From: Pseudaminobacter sp040049255
Lineage (GTDB): Bacteria; Pseudomonadota; Alphaproteobacteria; Rhizobiales; Rhizobiaceae
Assembly: GCF_040049255.1 (NCBI RefSeq)
Contig: NZ_JBDZDR010000001.1
Location: 620,001 to 684,000 of the forward strand
DNA length: 64,000 nt
Direction of reading: 5' to 3'
Shown here: piece after piece, positions 16,314 through 25,402 of the stretch
Layout of the letters: each line of letters starts with the position of its first letter
Numbering within the stretch: the first letter of the stretch is position 1
Made by a program: the position numbers and the translations under genes
The notes under the pieces: model-generated
What the model was told of the DNA's origin: nothing
Seen by the model: the letters and a program-made list of their open reading frames with translations, nothing else
Database searches by the model: none

Positions 16314-17351
16314 TTATTGCACCCTGATGCGTGGATTGAGATAGGCGTAGCCCAGGTCGGAGATGAGCTGCGTGAACAGCACGACGAAGACGGAAACCAG
16401 CGAGCAGCCGAGCAGAAGGTCGATGTCGTTGTTGCTCGCCGCCTCGACCAGCGTGTAGCCGAACCCCTGGTAGCGGAACATCACCTCGACGATGACGACG
16501 CCGGTGAGCAGCCACGGGAACTGCAGCATGATGACGGTGAAAGGCGCAATCAGCGCGTTGCGCAGCGCATGCTTTATGACGACGCCGGAAAAGCTCAGGC
16601 CCTTCAGTCGCGCGGTGCGGATATATTGCTGCGTCATCACCTCCACCATCGAGGCACGCGTCATGCGGGCGATGTAGCCGATGCCGTAGATGGCCATGGT
16701 CATCACCGGCAGGGTGAAATTGTAGAAGGTAACGCCCTGCGCGGTTGCCGTCGCAGCCGAGCCGTTCAGCCAGCCGAGCCAGGAGGCGAAGATGACGGTG
16801 AAGATGATGCCCGAGACATATTCGGGCGTCGCGGTGGTGGTGATGGAAGCCACGGACAGCGCGCGGTCCGTGCGGCTTCCCTCGCGCATGCCGGCCAGTA
16901 TGCCGATGAGGAGCGAGATCGGCACCATCGTCGCCATCACCCAGAACATCAGGATGCCGGTGGCGCCAAGCGCCGGGAACAGCTTTTCGGCCACGGGCGC
17001 GCGGAACTTGGTCGAACAGCCGAAATCACCCTGGAAAACGCCGGAGAAGGTCGGCACGTCCGGCTCGTTGCAGAAGCGGAAGCGCGGCACGGCCTTGCCG
17101 GTGGCGGGGTCGATGTTGGGCTGCTTGGGCAGCACGCCGAGCCACTGGCCGTAGCGGACGAAGAAATTCTGCCGGTAGCCGTTCTTCACCAGCCAGCTCT
17201 CGAGCTGCTCGGCGGTGGCCCGCTGCTCGGTCTGGCTGATCGCCAGCTTCTTCAGGTTGGGTTCGAGATTGACGAGAAAGAAAACGAGCAGCGTCAGGCA
17301 GACCATGGTCAATGCCATGGTGCCGAGCCGGCGGAGAATGAATGCAAGCAT
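16314..17351 (-). CDS. ABC transporter permease, DppB/OppB type
   Basis: This 345-residue permease starts at the ATG at 17349-17351 (MLAFILRRLGTMALTMVCLTLLVFFLVNLEP), the usual first helix of DppB proteins; 14 further codons upstream lack typical content. After the first helix comes an enlarged periplasmic loop (about residues 35-120, with PNIDPATGKAVPRFRF), then BPD_transp_1 helices with the loop AYMVEVMTQQ-like MVEVMTQQYIRTARLKGLSF. It forms the channel with the DppC-type neighbour. The SBP gene lies 218 bp upstream and is separated by a stem-loop. Confidence 0.9.
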   Translation of the reverse strand: MLAFILRRLGTMALTMVCLTLLVFFLVNLEPNLKKLAISQTEQRATAEQLESWLVKNGYRQNFFVRYGQWLGVLPKQPNIDPATGKAVPRFRFCNEPDVPTFSGVFQGDFGCSTKFRAPVAEKLFPALGATGILMFWVMATMVPISLLIGILAGMREGSRTDRALSVASITTTATPEYVSGIIFTVIFASWLGWLNGSAATATAQGVTFYNFTLPVMTMAIYGIGYIARMTRASMVEVMTQQYIRTARLKGLSFSGVVIKHALRNALIAPFTVIMLQFPWLLTGVVIVEVMFRYQGFGYTLVEAASNNDIDLLLGCSLVSVFVVLFTQLISDLGYAYLNPRIRVQ

Positions 17352-17526
17352 GCGTGCCCCTGCCTGTCGGGTTTCGGGCGGGCCGCGATTCATGAGCCGG
17401 CCGAAGGGCCCGCCCGGCGGATGCGCTCACAAGCCGTCCGGGCTGGACGTACCGGCGGAGGCGGACCGCCTCACGACCTGCGGCCAGTTTCATGAATTCA
17501 GCGACGCGGATCAACCCAGTTGGAAA

Positions 17527-17558
17527 GGCGGGAAAGACGCGCCAGCGCCTCTCCCGCC
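17527..17558 (-). terminator. Stem-loop between the SBP gene and the permease genes
   Basis: GGCGGGA...TCCCGCC (17527-17533 with 17552-17558) with additional inner pairing forms a stable hairpin shortly after the SBP stop. Only a short pyrimidine run (TTTCC) follows on the minus strand. It is more likely an mRNA-stabilising or attenuating hairpin than a full terminator, which would leave more SBP than permease mRNA. Confidence 0.5.
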
Positions 17559-17568
17559 ATCAATGCGC

Positions 17569-19221
17569 TCAGGCTTCGTCGAGCCAGACCTTGCCGACGT
17601 CAATCTCGAAGGTCGGATGCATGCCGTGGTTCTTCACCGCGGCCACCGAGTGGTTGTAGAGCTTGCGCCAGTAAGGCTGGATGATGATGCCGGAATCCTG
17701 GAGGATCTTTTCGATGTCCTCCATCATCGCCTTGCGTTTTTCGGCATCGGCGACGGCCAGGGCCTTGTTGAGCTTCTCGTCGAATTCCTTGTTCGACCAG
17801 CCGGTCTCGTTCCAAGCCTCGCCGCTGCGATAGCCCAGCGCCAGCACCTGCACGCCGAGCGGGCGCATGTTCCAGTTGGTCATGGAATAGGGATACTTCG
17901 TCCAGTCGTTCCAGAAGGTCGAGCCCGGCAGCACCGTGCGCTTGACCTTGATGCCGGCCTCGCGAAGCTGGGCCGCAATGGCGTCGCCGGTGTTCTTGTG
18001 CCAATCCTCGTCGGCCGTGATCAGCTCGTGCTCGAAGTCGGCCTGGCCGGCTTCCGCCATCAGCGCCTTGGACTTCTCGATGTCGCGCTTGATCGGCGGC
18101 AGGGCGAAATATTCCGGATGGATCTGGCAGACATGGTGGTTTTCCGCCACCGAGCCGGCGCCGCCATAGCCGAGCTGCAGGATCGTCTCATTGTCGACGG
18201 CAAGCTGCAGGGCGTTGCGCACCTTCTGGTCGTCATAGGGCTTGTTGTTGACGTTGGTGCGCGCCACCAGCGTGGTCGACGTGACCACTTCGGACTTCAC
18301 CAGGCCGAGCCCGTCGAGGATGTTCACATAGTCGGCGGTCGTCTCGTAGTTGGCGTGGATTTCGCCGGACTCGAAGGCGCTCACGGTCGCGGCGGGGTCG
18401 GTGCCGTAGTCGATGAACTCGACGCCATCGAGATAGACGTCACCGTTCCACCACTTGTTGTCCGTGCGGCGCTTGTAGACCACGCGCTGGCCGACATCGA
18501 AGGAGACGAGTTCGAACGGGCCGGTGCCGATCGGGTGCTTGGTAAAGTCGGCGCCCGTCTCGTCGAAGGTGCGGTGCACGACAAGACCGGGATAATCGGT
18601 CAGGTTGGGAATGAAGGAGATATCGGAGGCGGCCAGCTTGATCTTGACGGTGTGGTCGTCGACCCTGGTGATGGCACCTTCGCGGGCCTTGCCGGTGGCC
18701 TCGTCGATCAGCGTGCCCATGCGCGCGGCCATCGAGTTGCCTTCGGCCTTCTTGTCGCACCAGCGGTTGAGGTTGTAGATCACGTCGTCGGCGTTGAAGG
18801 CATCGCCATTCGTCCAGGTGGCGTTCTTGCGCGCCTTCAGCACATATTCGGTGGCATCGTCGTTCACTTCCCAGCCTTCGAGCAAATAGGGCTCGAAAGT
18901 ATAGTCGCGCGTATACTTGACCAGCGGCTCAAGCGACTGGCGCTGCGAGTTGGAGATTTCGGACCAGTCCGCCATGCGCGGGTCCTTGGGCGCCTTGATG
19001 AACATGGCAATCTTGAGCACGCCGCCCTTCTTGGGCTCCTCGGCACGAGCCGGGGTGGGTGCGGCAAGGCCTATCATGCCATAGGCCATGGCCGTGGAAG
19101 CGCCGAACACGCTCGCCAAAGCAAGAAACTCACGGCGGTCGACTTTTCCCGCCTTCACGTCTTTGGCCATTTCGCGAATGTGATCAGGCACTACATCCGC
19201 GTTGCTCTTGTAGAAAGACAT
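17569..19221 (-). CDS. Dipeptide/oligopeptide-type ABC transporter substrate-binding protein (SBP family 5)
   Basis: This is a 550-residue periplasmic protein. The start is the ATG at 19219-19221 (MSFYKSNADVV) with GGGAG 7 nt upstream; 48 more codons upstream are open but implausible. The N-terminus has a twin-arginine signal (KVDRREFLALASVFG, residues 25-39) ending near ARA-EE, so export is by Tat rather than Sec. The body has the SBP_bac_5 pattern: EPLVKYTRDYTFEPYLLEGWEV near residue 75, WTNGDAFNADDVIYNLNRW, and IGTGPFELVSFDVG. The ligand is not deducible; peptides, opines and sugars are all seen in this family. It leads its operon and is divergent from the macroglobulin gene. Confidence 0.92.
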   Translation of the reverse strand: MSFYKSNADVVPDHIREMAKDVKAGKVDRREFLALASVFGASTAMAYGMIGLAAPTPARAEEPKKGGVLKIAMFIKAPKDPRMADWSEISNSQRQSLEPLVKYTRDYTFEPYLLEGWEVNDDATEYVLKARKNATWTNGDAFNADDVIYNLNRWCDKKAEGNSMAARMGTLIDEATGKAREGAITRVDDHTVKIKLAASDISFIPNLTDYPGLVVHRTFDETGADFTKHPIGTGPFELVSFDVGQRVVYKRRTDNKWWNGDVYLDGVEFIDYGTDPAATVSAFESGEIHANYETTADYVNILDGLGLVKSEVVTSTTLVARTNVNNKPYDDQKVRNALQLAVDNETILQLGYGGAGSVAENHHVCQIHPEYFALPPIKRDIEKSKALMAEAGQADFEHELITADEDWHKNTGDAIAAQLREAGIKVKRTVLPGSTFWNDWTKYPYSMTNWNMRPLGVQVLALGYRSGEAWNETGWSNKEFDEKLNKALAVADAEKRKAMMEDIEKILQDSGIIIQPYWRKLYNHSVAAVKNHGMHPTFEIDVGKVWLDEA

Positions 19222-19707
19222 TATTGTTCTCCCATTGTTGGCTTTCCGCCGATTAGCATTTCGTATCCCCTCGCCAATGTCAAAAAGCGAGAGCTCGAAA
19301 CTTGCAGGCAAGAGTGCAACTTTGGATGGGGAGCGGGTGGCGCGAATACGACAAGAATGCCGCAAAATTGGTAGTCAGCGGCAGATTCGAGCATTTTTTT
19401 CGCGAGCCATAGAAACTACGGCCAAATCCGGGAAGCGAACAGCACCAGATCGGGCTCAACGTGGGGCCAGCCAAGGCTTCACGCTGCCTTGCCCGCCTGC
19501 TTATTTCGCCCTCGGGGCCAAAACCTGTGGAAAGTGGCGGAAGCTACTATCCGCGGGCACGCAACACTCGCAAGAAACGCGCGCTGCAGGAGGCTGACGT
19601 ACAAATCACATGTGCGTGGGCTAGCCTGCGGCCGCGTCCATGTTGACAAGCAAAGCCAGTGCTCTTGATCATGGACACGGGAAGGCACCAGAGTCCGGAG
19701 GAAGCTC
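19222..19707. other. Divergent intergenic region
   Basis: These 486 bp separate the SBP gene (minus) from the macroglobulin gene (plus). No ORF with a ribosome-binding site, hairpin with a T-run or repeat copy was recognised. Both promoters should be here; none is clear enough to place. Confidence 0.5.
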
Positions 19708-22700
19708 ATGGCAATTCGCGCTGCTCGTATCTGGTCGGCTTTCGCACTCCTTGCCATGCTTCTCTCATGGTCGCCGGCGCTGGCGGTCGAAGCCCGCGCA
19801 ATTGCCACGACGCCCGACAGCGACTATTTCGGCTTCGACCTTCGCTCCGTGCAGAATGTCACGCTCGACCAGTGCAAGAGCACCTGCCTGGGCGACAGCG
19901 CCTGCCGCGCCTTCACCTACAACCCCAAGGCGAAGTGGTGCTTCCTGAAGTCCGACTTCAGCCACCTCAATCCCTTTCCCGGCGCGGTGGCGGGCAAGGT
20001 GGTGCTGCGCGACAGCGCACCCGACATCGGCGCGCCGCCCCCGCTGTCCTTCTTCGCCGCAAACATGGTGGATGAGGCACGCCGCTTTCACGCCAGCCTG
20101 ACCAACGGTTCGGTGCCGGTGGGCGAGGAAGGCCTTGCCGCCCTGACGGACGCCGGGCGCGAGGCAATGCGCAACGGCGACCCGCGCACCGCCATGCAGA
20201 AGTTTACCTCGGCCGTGGCCACCGCACCCGACGACGGCGCGCTGTGGATCGAGCTTGCCCGCGCCATCCTTGGTACGGCGCCGGCAAACGAGGAAGAGGC
20301 AGTCAGGCTCCAGCGCGACGCGACCTCGGCCGCATGGAACGGCTACCAGCTTTCCCGCAGCGCGGCCGCGCGCGCCGAGGCGCTTGCCGTGCTGGCCGCA
20401 GGGCTAGACAAGCGCGAACTCTACCGCCCTGCCCTGCAGGCCTTTGAAGCAAGCCTGGCGCTTGAAAACTCCGCTTCCGTGCGCGCGGAATACGAGGACC
20501 TGAAGGCGCGCAAGGGCTTTCGCATCGTTGATCATTCGATCGACCGCGATGCCGCCACGCCGCGCATCTGCGCCCAGTTCTCCGAGGATCTGGTAAGAAC
20601 CGGCGTTGACTATACCTCTTTCGTGAAGCTCGACGATGCGACGCCGAAGGCGATCGAGGCCAAGGACAAGCAGATCTGCGTCGAGGGTCTGGAACACGGC
20701 CGCCATTACCGCGTGACCTTCCGTGCTGGCCTGCCGGCGGCGGTCGGCGAGGCGCTGGCCGCGCCGGTGACGCTGTCGATCTATGTGAAGGACCGCTCGC
20801 CTTCCGTGCGCTTCACCGGCGACAGCTTTGTCCTGCCCGCCACGGCGCGGCGCGGCATTCCGCTGGTCAGCGTCAACACCGCCGTTGCCGATGTGAAGCT
20901 CTTCCGCATTGGCGACCGGTCGCTGGCCCAGCTTCTGTCCGGCTACCAGTTCCTGCGCCAGCTCGACGGCTACGACATCTCCAGCGTTTCCGACCAGATG
21001 GGCGAGCCGATCTGGGAAGGCCAGATCGAGACCGCCGGCAACGAGCTCAACAAGGAAGTCACCACCAGCTTCCCGATCGACGAGGCGCTGCCCAACCGCA
21101 GGCCCGGCGTCTACGTGCTCACGGCGCAGCCGCAGAACGACCGCAGCGAGAGCTACGAAGCCCGCGCCACGCAATGGTTCGTCGTCTCCGACATCGGCCT
21201 GTCGACCTATACCGGCCAGGACGGGCTGAACGCGTTTGCCCGCTCGCTCGGCACCGCGCAGCCGCTTTCGGGCGTCGAACTGACGCTGCTTGCCCGCAAC
21301 AACGAAGTTCTCGGCAAGGCCACGACCGATGCGGCGGGCCGCGCCACCTTCACGCCTGGCCTGACGCGCGGCACGGGCGGCATGGTGCCGGCCGTGCTGA
21401 TGGCCAGCCAGGGCGACAGCGACTTCGTCTTCCTCGACATGACCCGCGCCGGCTTCGACCTTTCCGACCGTGGCGTCGCCGGCCGCGCCGCGCCCGCCGC
21501 ACTCGACGTCTATGCCTGGACCGAACGCGGCATCTACCGCGTCGGTGAAGAGGTGCATGTGGCCGCCCTTGCCCGTGACGAGGCGGCCAGGGCGGTGGAG
21601 AACCTGCCGCTCACCTTTATCTTTACGCGACCTGACGGCGTGGAAGACCGCCGGATCATCTCCGACGGCGGCAAGGCCGGCGGCCATGCCGTGGACTTGA
21701 CCCTGCCGGTTAATGCCATGCGCGGTACCTGGAACGTGGCGATCCACACCGACCCCAAGCAGCCCGCGGTGGCCAGGCAGGTGTTCCTGGTCGAGGATTT
21801 CGTGCCCGACCGCATCGAATTCGACCTCACCAGCGACCGCAGCGAAATCGCGCCCGGCGAAGCGGCCAACGTGACCGTCGACGGACGCTTCCTCTATGGC
21901 GCGCCCGCCGCCGGCCTGGCGCTCGAGGGCGAGGTCACCGTCTCCACGAAGCGGGATTGGGAGCGTTTCCCCGGCTTCTCCTTCGGACTCGCGGACGAGC
22001 AGGAGGGCGAGGCGACGCGCACTCCGCTGGACCTGCCGCCGACGGGCGAGGACGGCAAGACCACGTTCCCGGTGGCGGTCGACCAGGTGCCCTCCACCAC
22101 ACGCCTGCTCAATGCGGCCGTCACCGTGCGCATGCGCGAAAGCGGCGGCCGCGCGGTGGAGCGCGCGCTCGACATCGCCGTTCGCCCGCAAGGCGACATG
22201 CTGGGGATCCGCCCCGAATTCTCCGGCAACGAGGTGCCGCAGGGCTCGACCGCCAGGTTCAGCATCATCGCGACGAGTGCATATGGCGAGCGCAAGGAGA
22301 TGAAGGGCGCGCGCTGGTCGCTCATCAAGATCGAGCGCAATTACCAATGGTACCGCGCAAACAACTACTGGAACTATGAGCCGGTGACCTTCACCCGCGC
22401 CATCGCCAACGGCCAGGTCGACGTTGCCGCCGACAGCGAAGCATCCATTACGTTGCCGGTCGAATGGGGCCGCTACCGGCTGGAGGTCGCGACCGCTGAT
22501 CCGGCCGGCCCGATGACCAGCTACGAGTTCGATGCCGGCTGGTTCGTGGAAGCAACCTCGACCGAGACGCCGGACGGGCTGGAGATCGCGCTGGACAGGA
22601 ACGCCTATGCCGCCGGCGAGACGGCCAAGCTGCAGGTTTCGCCGCGCTTTGCCGGCGAGCTTCTGGTGACGGTGGGTGCCGACCGGCTGCTCAGAACCTT

Positions 22701-25182
22701 CACCGCGACGGTGCCGGAAGGCGGCGCGACGGTGGACATTCCGGTCGGCGACGACTGGGGCGCGGGCGCCTATGTGACCGCCACGCTCTACCGGCCGGGC
22801 AATGCGCAGGAATCGCGCATGCCGGCCCGCGCCATCGGCGTGAAATGGCTTGCGGTCGAGCCGGGCGAGAAACAGCTTGGCGTCACGCTTTCGCCGCCGG
22901 AAAAGACCGAGCCGCGCCGCACGCTTTCCGTTCCCGTTGCCGTCACTGGCACGTCCGCCGCAAGCGAGGCCTATGTGATGGTCGCGGCGGTGGATGTCGG
23001 CATCCTCAACCTCACCCGCTACCAGGCGCCCGACCCCGAAAGCTGGTTCTTCGGCCAGCGCCAGCTCGGACTTGAGCTGCGCGACCTCTACGGCCGGCTG
23101 ATCGACGGATCGCTCGGCACCACCGGCAGGCTGCGCACCGGCGGCGACGGCGGCAACATGGCCGTCGAGGGTAGCCCGCCGACCGAAAAGCTGGTCGCCT
23201 TCTTCTCCGGCCCGGTGCAACTGGACGGCGAAGGCCGGGCGACGGTGGAATTCGACCTGCCGCAGTTCAACGGCACGGTGCGGGTAATGGCCGTGGCCTG
23301 GACCAGGGAGGCCGTGGGCCACGCCGTGACCGACGTGATCGTGCGCGACCCGGTGGTGATCACCGCCAGCCTGCCGCGCTTCCTGACGCCCGGCGACCAG
23401 GCGACGATGCGCCTCGACATCGCCAACACCGACGCGCCGGAAGGCGACTACAACCTGTCGGTCGAGCCGAGCGGCAATCTCGCGGTCGACGGCAGCGCGG
23501 CTCCCGGCAAGGTGACGCTGACGTCCGGCAAGCGCCAGTCGCTGACCCTGCCGCTTACCGCGCATGCGACCGGCGAAGCGGGCCTCACCATCCGCCTCGC
23601 CAATGACAGCGGCGTCAGCGTCGAGCAGACCCTGTCGCTGCCGGTGCGGCCGGCCGAACTGCCGATCACCACCCGCACCGTGGTGGACCTGGCGGCCAAT
23701 GGCGGCAGCCTGCGCGTCGACCGCGAGCTTCTGGCGGCGAGCCTGCTCGACGGCGCCCATGTCAGCATCGGCGTATCGCGCGCCGCGGCCTTCGACGTGC
23801 CGTCGCTGCTGATGACGCTCGACCGCTATCCCTATGGCTGCGCCGAGCAGACCACCAGCCGCGCGCTTCCCCTGCTCTATCTCAGCGAGATGGCGCAGAG
23901 CGCCGGCATGGCCGACGATCCGGAGATGCGCCAGCGCATCCAGGATGCGATCTACCGCGTGCTCAACAACCAGTCGTCTGCGGGCGGCTTCGGCCTGTGG
24001 GGTCCGGGCTCGGGCGACCTGTGGCTCGACGCCTATGTCACCGACTTCCTGACCCGCGCGCGAGAGAAGAACTATGACGTGCCGCGCGAGGCCATGATGT
24101 CGGCGCTGAACAATTTGCAGAACGCGCTGACCTATACCACCGACCTGCAGAGCCGCGGCAGCGACATCGCATATGCGCTCTATGTCCTGGCCCGCAACAA
24201 GAAGGCCTCGATCGGCGACCTGCGCTATTATTCCGACACGCAGCTCGAGGCGTTCTCGAGCCCGATGGCGGTGGCGCAGCTGGCCGCGAGCCTTGCGCTC
24301 TATGGCGACCAGCAGCGCTCGGAGGCAACCTTCGGCGCCGCGCTGGCACTGGCCAAGGCCACGCCGCACGACCTCGCCCGCTCCGACTACGGCTCGCGCC
24401 TGCGCGACGGCGCCGGCATGCTGGCGCTGGCGGCCGAAAGCCGGCCGACGCCGAGGGTGGTGCCGGAGCTGATCGGCCTCGTGACCGCCGAGCGCAGGGC
24501 TACTGAAAATCTCAGCACGCAGGACCAGGCCTGGATGCTGCTGGCCGCGCGCGCGCTGAGGGCCGACAACGAGGCCATCCAGCTCACCGTCAACGGCACC
24601 CCGCATGGCGGTGTCTATTCCGAGCGCATCGACGGGAGCGTGCTGGCCGACAACCCGGTTGTGATCGCCAACACCGGCGGCGAGCCCGTACAGGCGGTGG
24701 TGACCGCCGTGGCAGCGCCTTCGCAGCCGCTGCCCGCCGGCGGCAATGGCTTCAACATACAGCGCACATATTACGCGCTCGACGGCTCGGAGGCGAACGT
24801 CACCAGCGTTCAGCAGAACCACCGCTTCGTCGTGGTTCTGAAGATCGACGCGCTCAATAACTGGCCATCGCGCGTGCTGGTGACCGACCTGCTGCCGGCC
24901 GGCTTCGAGATCGACAATCCGGGTCTGGTGTCCAGCGCCGACCTTTCCAACTTCCCGTGGCTGGAGCGCACGGAGCCCGCGCATCTCGAATTCCGCAACG
25001 ACCGTTTTGTTGCAGCCTTCGACCGGCAGGCCGGCGATGCCAGCGCAATGACCCTGGCCTATGTGGTGCGCGCGGTAACGCCGGGCCTCTATGCCCACCC
25101 GGCCGCAAGTGTGGAGGACATGTACCGGCCACAATATTCGGCCCGCACCTCGACCGGCATGATGGAGGTGGCGGCGCCGTAA
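19708..25182 (+). CDS. Alpha-2-macroglobulin family protein with N-terminal PAN/apple domain
   Basis: This 1824-residue envelope protein starts with a signal peptide (cleavage near ALA-VE, residue 27); no lipobox is present, so it is probably periplasmic rather than a lipoprotein. Residues about 35-105 are a PAN/apple domain with paired cysteines (DQCKSTCLGDSACRAFTYNPKAKWCFL). Then follow the macroglobulin beta domains and the bait-like region. The thioester motif GCAEQ is at C1378-Q1381, in the helical TED domain that continues to about residue 1650. Bacterial A2Ms trap proteases that enter through a damaged wall. The adjacent downstream gene is pbpC, the usual partner. GGAGG precedes the ATG by 6 nt. 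Length is at the upper end for the family because of the PAN domain. Confidence 0.95.
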   Translation: MAIRAARIWSAFALLAMLLSWSPALAVEARAIATTPDSDYFGFDLRSVQNVTLDQCKSTCLGDSACRAFTYNPKAKWCFLKSDFSHLNPFPGAVAGKVVLRDSAPDIGAPPPLSFFAANMVDEARRFHASLTNGSVPVGEEGLAALTDAGREAMRNGDPRTAMQKFTSAVATAPDDGALWIELARAILGTAPANEEEAVRLQRDATSAAWNGYQLSRSAAARAEALAVLAAGLDKRELYRPALQAFEASLALENSASVRAEYEDLKARKGFRIVDHSIDRDAATPRICAQFSEDLVRTGVDYTSFVKLDDATPKAIEAKDKQICVEGLEHGRHYRVTFRAGLPAAVGEALAAPVTLSIYVKDRSPSVRFTGDSFVLPATARRGIPLVSVNTAVADVKLFRIGDRSLAQLLSGYQFLRQLDGYDISSVSDQMGEPIWEGQIETAGNELNKEVTTSFPIDEALPNRRPGVYVLTAQPQNDRSESYEARATQWFVVSDIGLSTYTGQDGLNAFARSLGTAQPLSGVELTLLARNNEVLGKATTDAAGRATFTPGLTRGTGGMVPAVLMASQGDSDFVFLDMTRAGFDLSDRGVAGRAAPAALDVYAWTERGIYRVGEEVHVAALARDEAARAVENLPLTFIFTRPDGVEDRRIISDGGKAGGHAVDLTLPVNAMRGTWNVAIHTDPKQPAVARQVFLVEDFVPDRIEFDLTSDRSEIAPGEAANVTVDGRFLYGAPAAGLALEGEVTVSTKRDWERFPGFSFGLADEQEGEATRTPLDLPPTGEDGKTTFPVAVDQVPSTTRLLNAAVTVRMRESGGRAVERALDIAVRPQGDMLGIRPEFSGNEVPQGSTARFSIIATSAYGERKEMKGARWSLIKIERNYQWYRANNYWNYEPVTFTRAIANGQVDVAADSEASITLPVEWGRYRLEVATADPAGPMTSYEFDAGWFVEATSTETPDGLEIALDRNAYAAGETAKLQVSPRFAGELLVTVGADRLLRTFTATVPEGGATVDIPVGDDWGAGAYVTATLYRPGNAQESRMPARAIGVKWLAVEPGEKQLGVTLSPPEKTEPRRTLSVPVAVTGTSAASEAYVMVAAVDVGILNLTRYQAPDPESWFFGQRQLGLELRDLYGRLIDGSLGTTGRLRTGGDGGNMAVEGSPPTEKLVAFFSGPVQLDGEGRATVEFDLPQFNGTVRVMAVAWTREAVGHAVTDVIVRDPVVITASLPRFLTPGDQATMRLDIANTDAPEGDYNLSVEPSGNLAVDGSAAPGKVTLTSGKRQSLTLPLTAHATGEAGLTIRLANDSGVSVEQTLSLPVRPAELPITTRTVVDLAANGGSLRVDRELLAASLLDGAHVSIGVSRAAAFDVPSLLMTLDRYPYGCAEQTTSRALPLLYLSEMAQSAGMADDPEMRQRIQDAIYRVLNNQSSAGGFGLWGPGSGDLWLDAYVTDFLTRAREKNYDVPREAMMSALNNLQNALTYTTDLQSRGSDIAYALYVLARNKKASIGDLRYYSDTQLEAFSSPMAVAQLAASLALYGDQQRSEATFGAALALAKATPHDLARSDYGSRLRDGAGMLALAAESRPTPRVVPELIGLVTAERRATENLSTQDQAWMLLAARALRADNEAIQLTVNGTPHGGVYSERIDGSVLADNPVVIANTGGEPVQAVVTAVAAPSQPLPAGGNGFNIQRTYYALDGSEANVTSVQQNHRFVVVLKIDALNNWPSRVLVTDLLPAGFEIDNPGLVSSADLSNFPWLERTEPAHLEFRNDRFVAAFDRQAGDASAMTLAYVVRAVTPGLYAHPAASVEDMYRPQYSARTSTGMMEVAAP

Positions 25183-25209
25183 GGCGAGCGAAACCGATGG
25201 CTGGAAATA

Positions 25210-25363
25210 CCCCCCTCTGGCCTGCCGGCCATCTCCCCCACAAGGGGGGAGATTGGCAGTTGCGGCGCTGCCGCCCTTCCTGCAACGTTGAGGATTGGCG
25301 AAAGCCGTCGCGACATCTTATCTCCCCCCTTGTGGGGGAGATGGCCGGCAGGCCAGAGGGGGG
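25210..25363. repeat. Family B long palindromic element, copy 1
   Basis: About 154 bp with two 44-bp inverted arms (25210-25254 and 25320-25363) around a 65-bp centre. The arms include CCGGCCATCTCCCCCACAAG and its complement. A second copy is at 33140-33297 with the same centre words (CTGCAACGT, GATTGGCGAAAG). It lies between the macroglobulin and pbpC genes and ends 39 bp before the pbpC start codon, so a transcript of both genes would carry a very stable hairpin. Confidence 0.9.
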
Positions 25364-25402
25364 TGGTAGCCGGATACGTTACCAGCGTTGCGGAGCCACG
25401 CC

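Noticed and set aside
19640..20075. Short plus-strand frames overlapping the start of the macroglobulin gene
   Set aside because: They are out of frame with a clear gene that has its own ribosome-binding site and signal peptide.
20404..25134. A 1576-residue open frame on the minus strand opposite the macroglobulin gene
   Set aside because: It is the mirror frame of a high-GC gene: Arg/His/Gly/Ala-rich composition, no domain, no ribosome-binding site. The plus-strand protein is fully recognisable.
25210..25363. Considered as a simple Rho-independent terminator of the macroglobulin gene
   Set aside because: The stem is far longer than a terminator, is a repeated element with a second copy elsewhere, and has no T-run.
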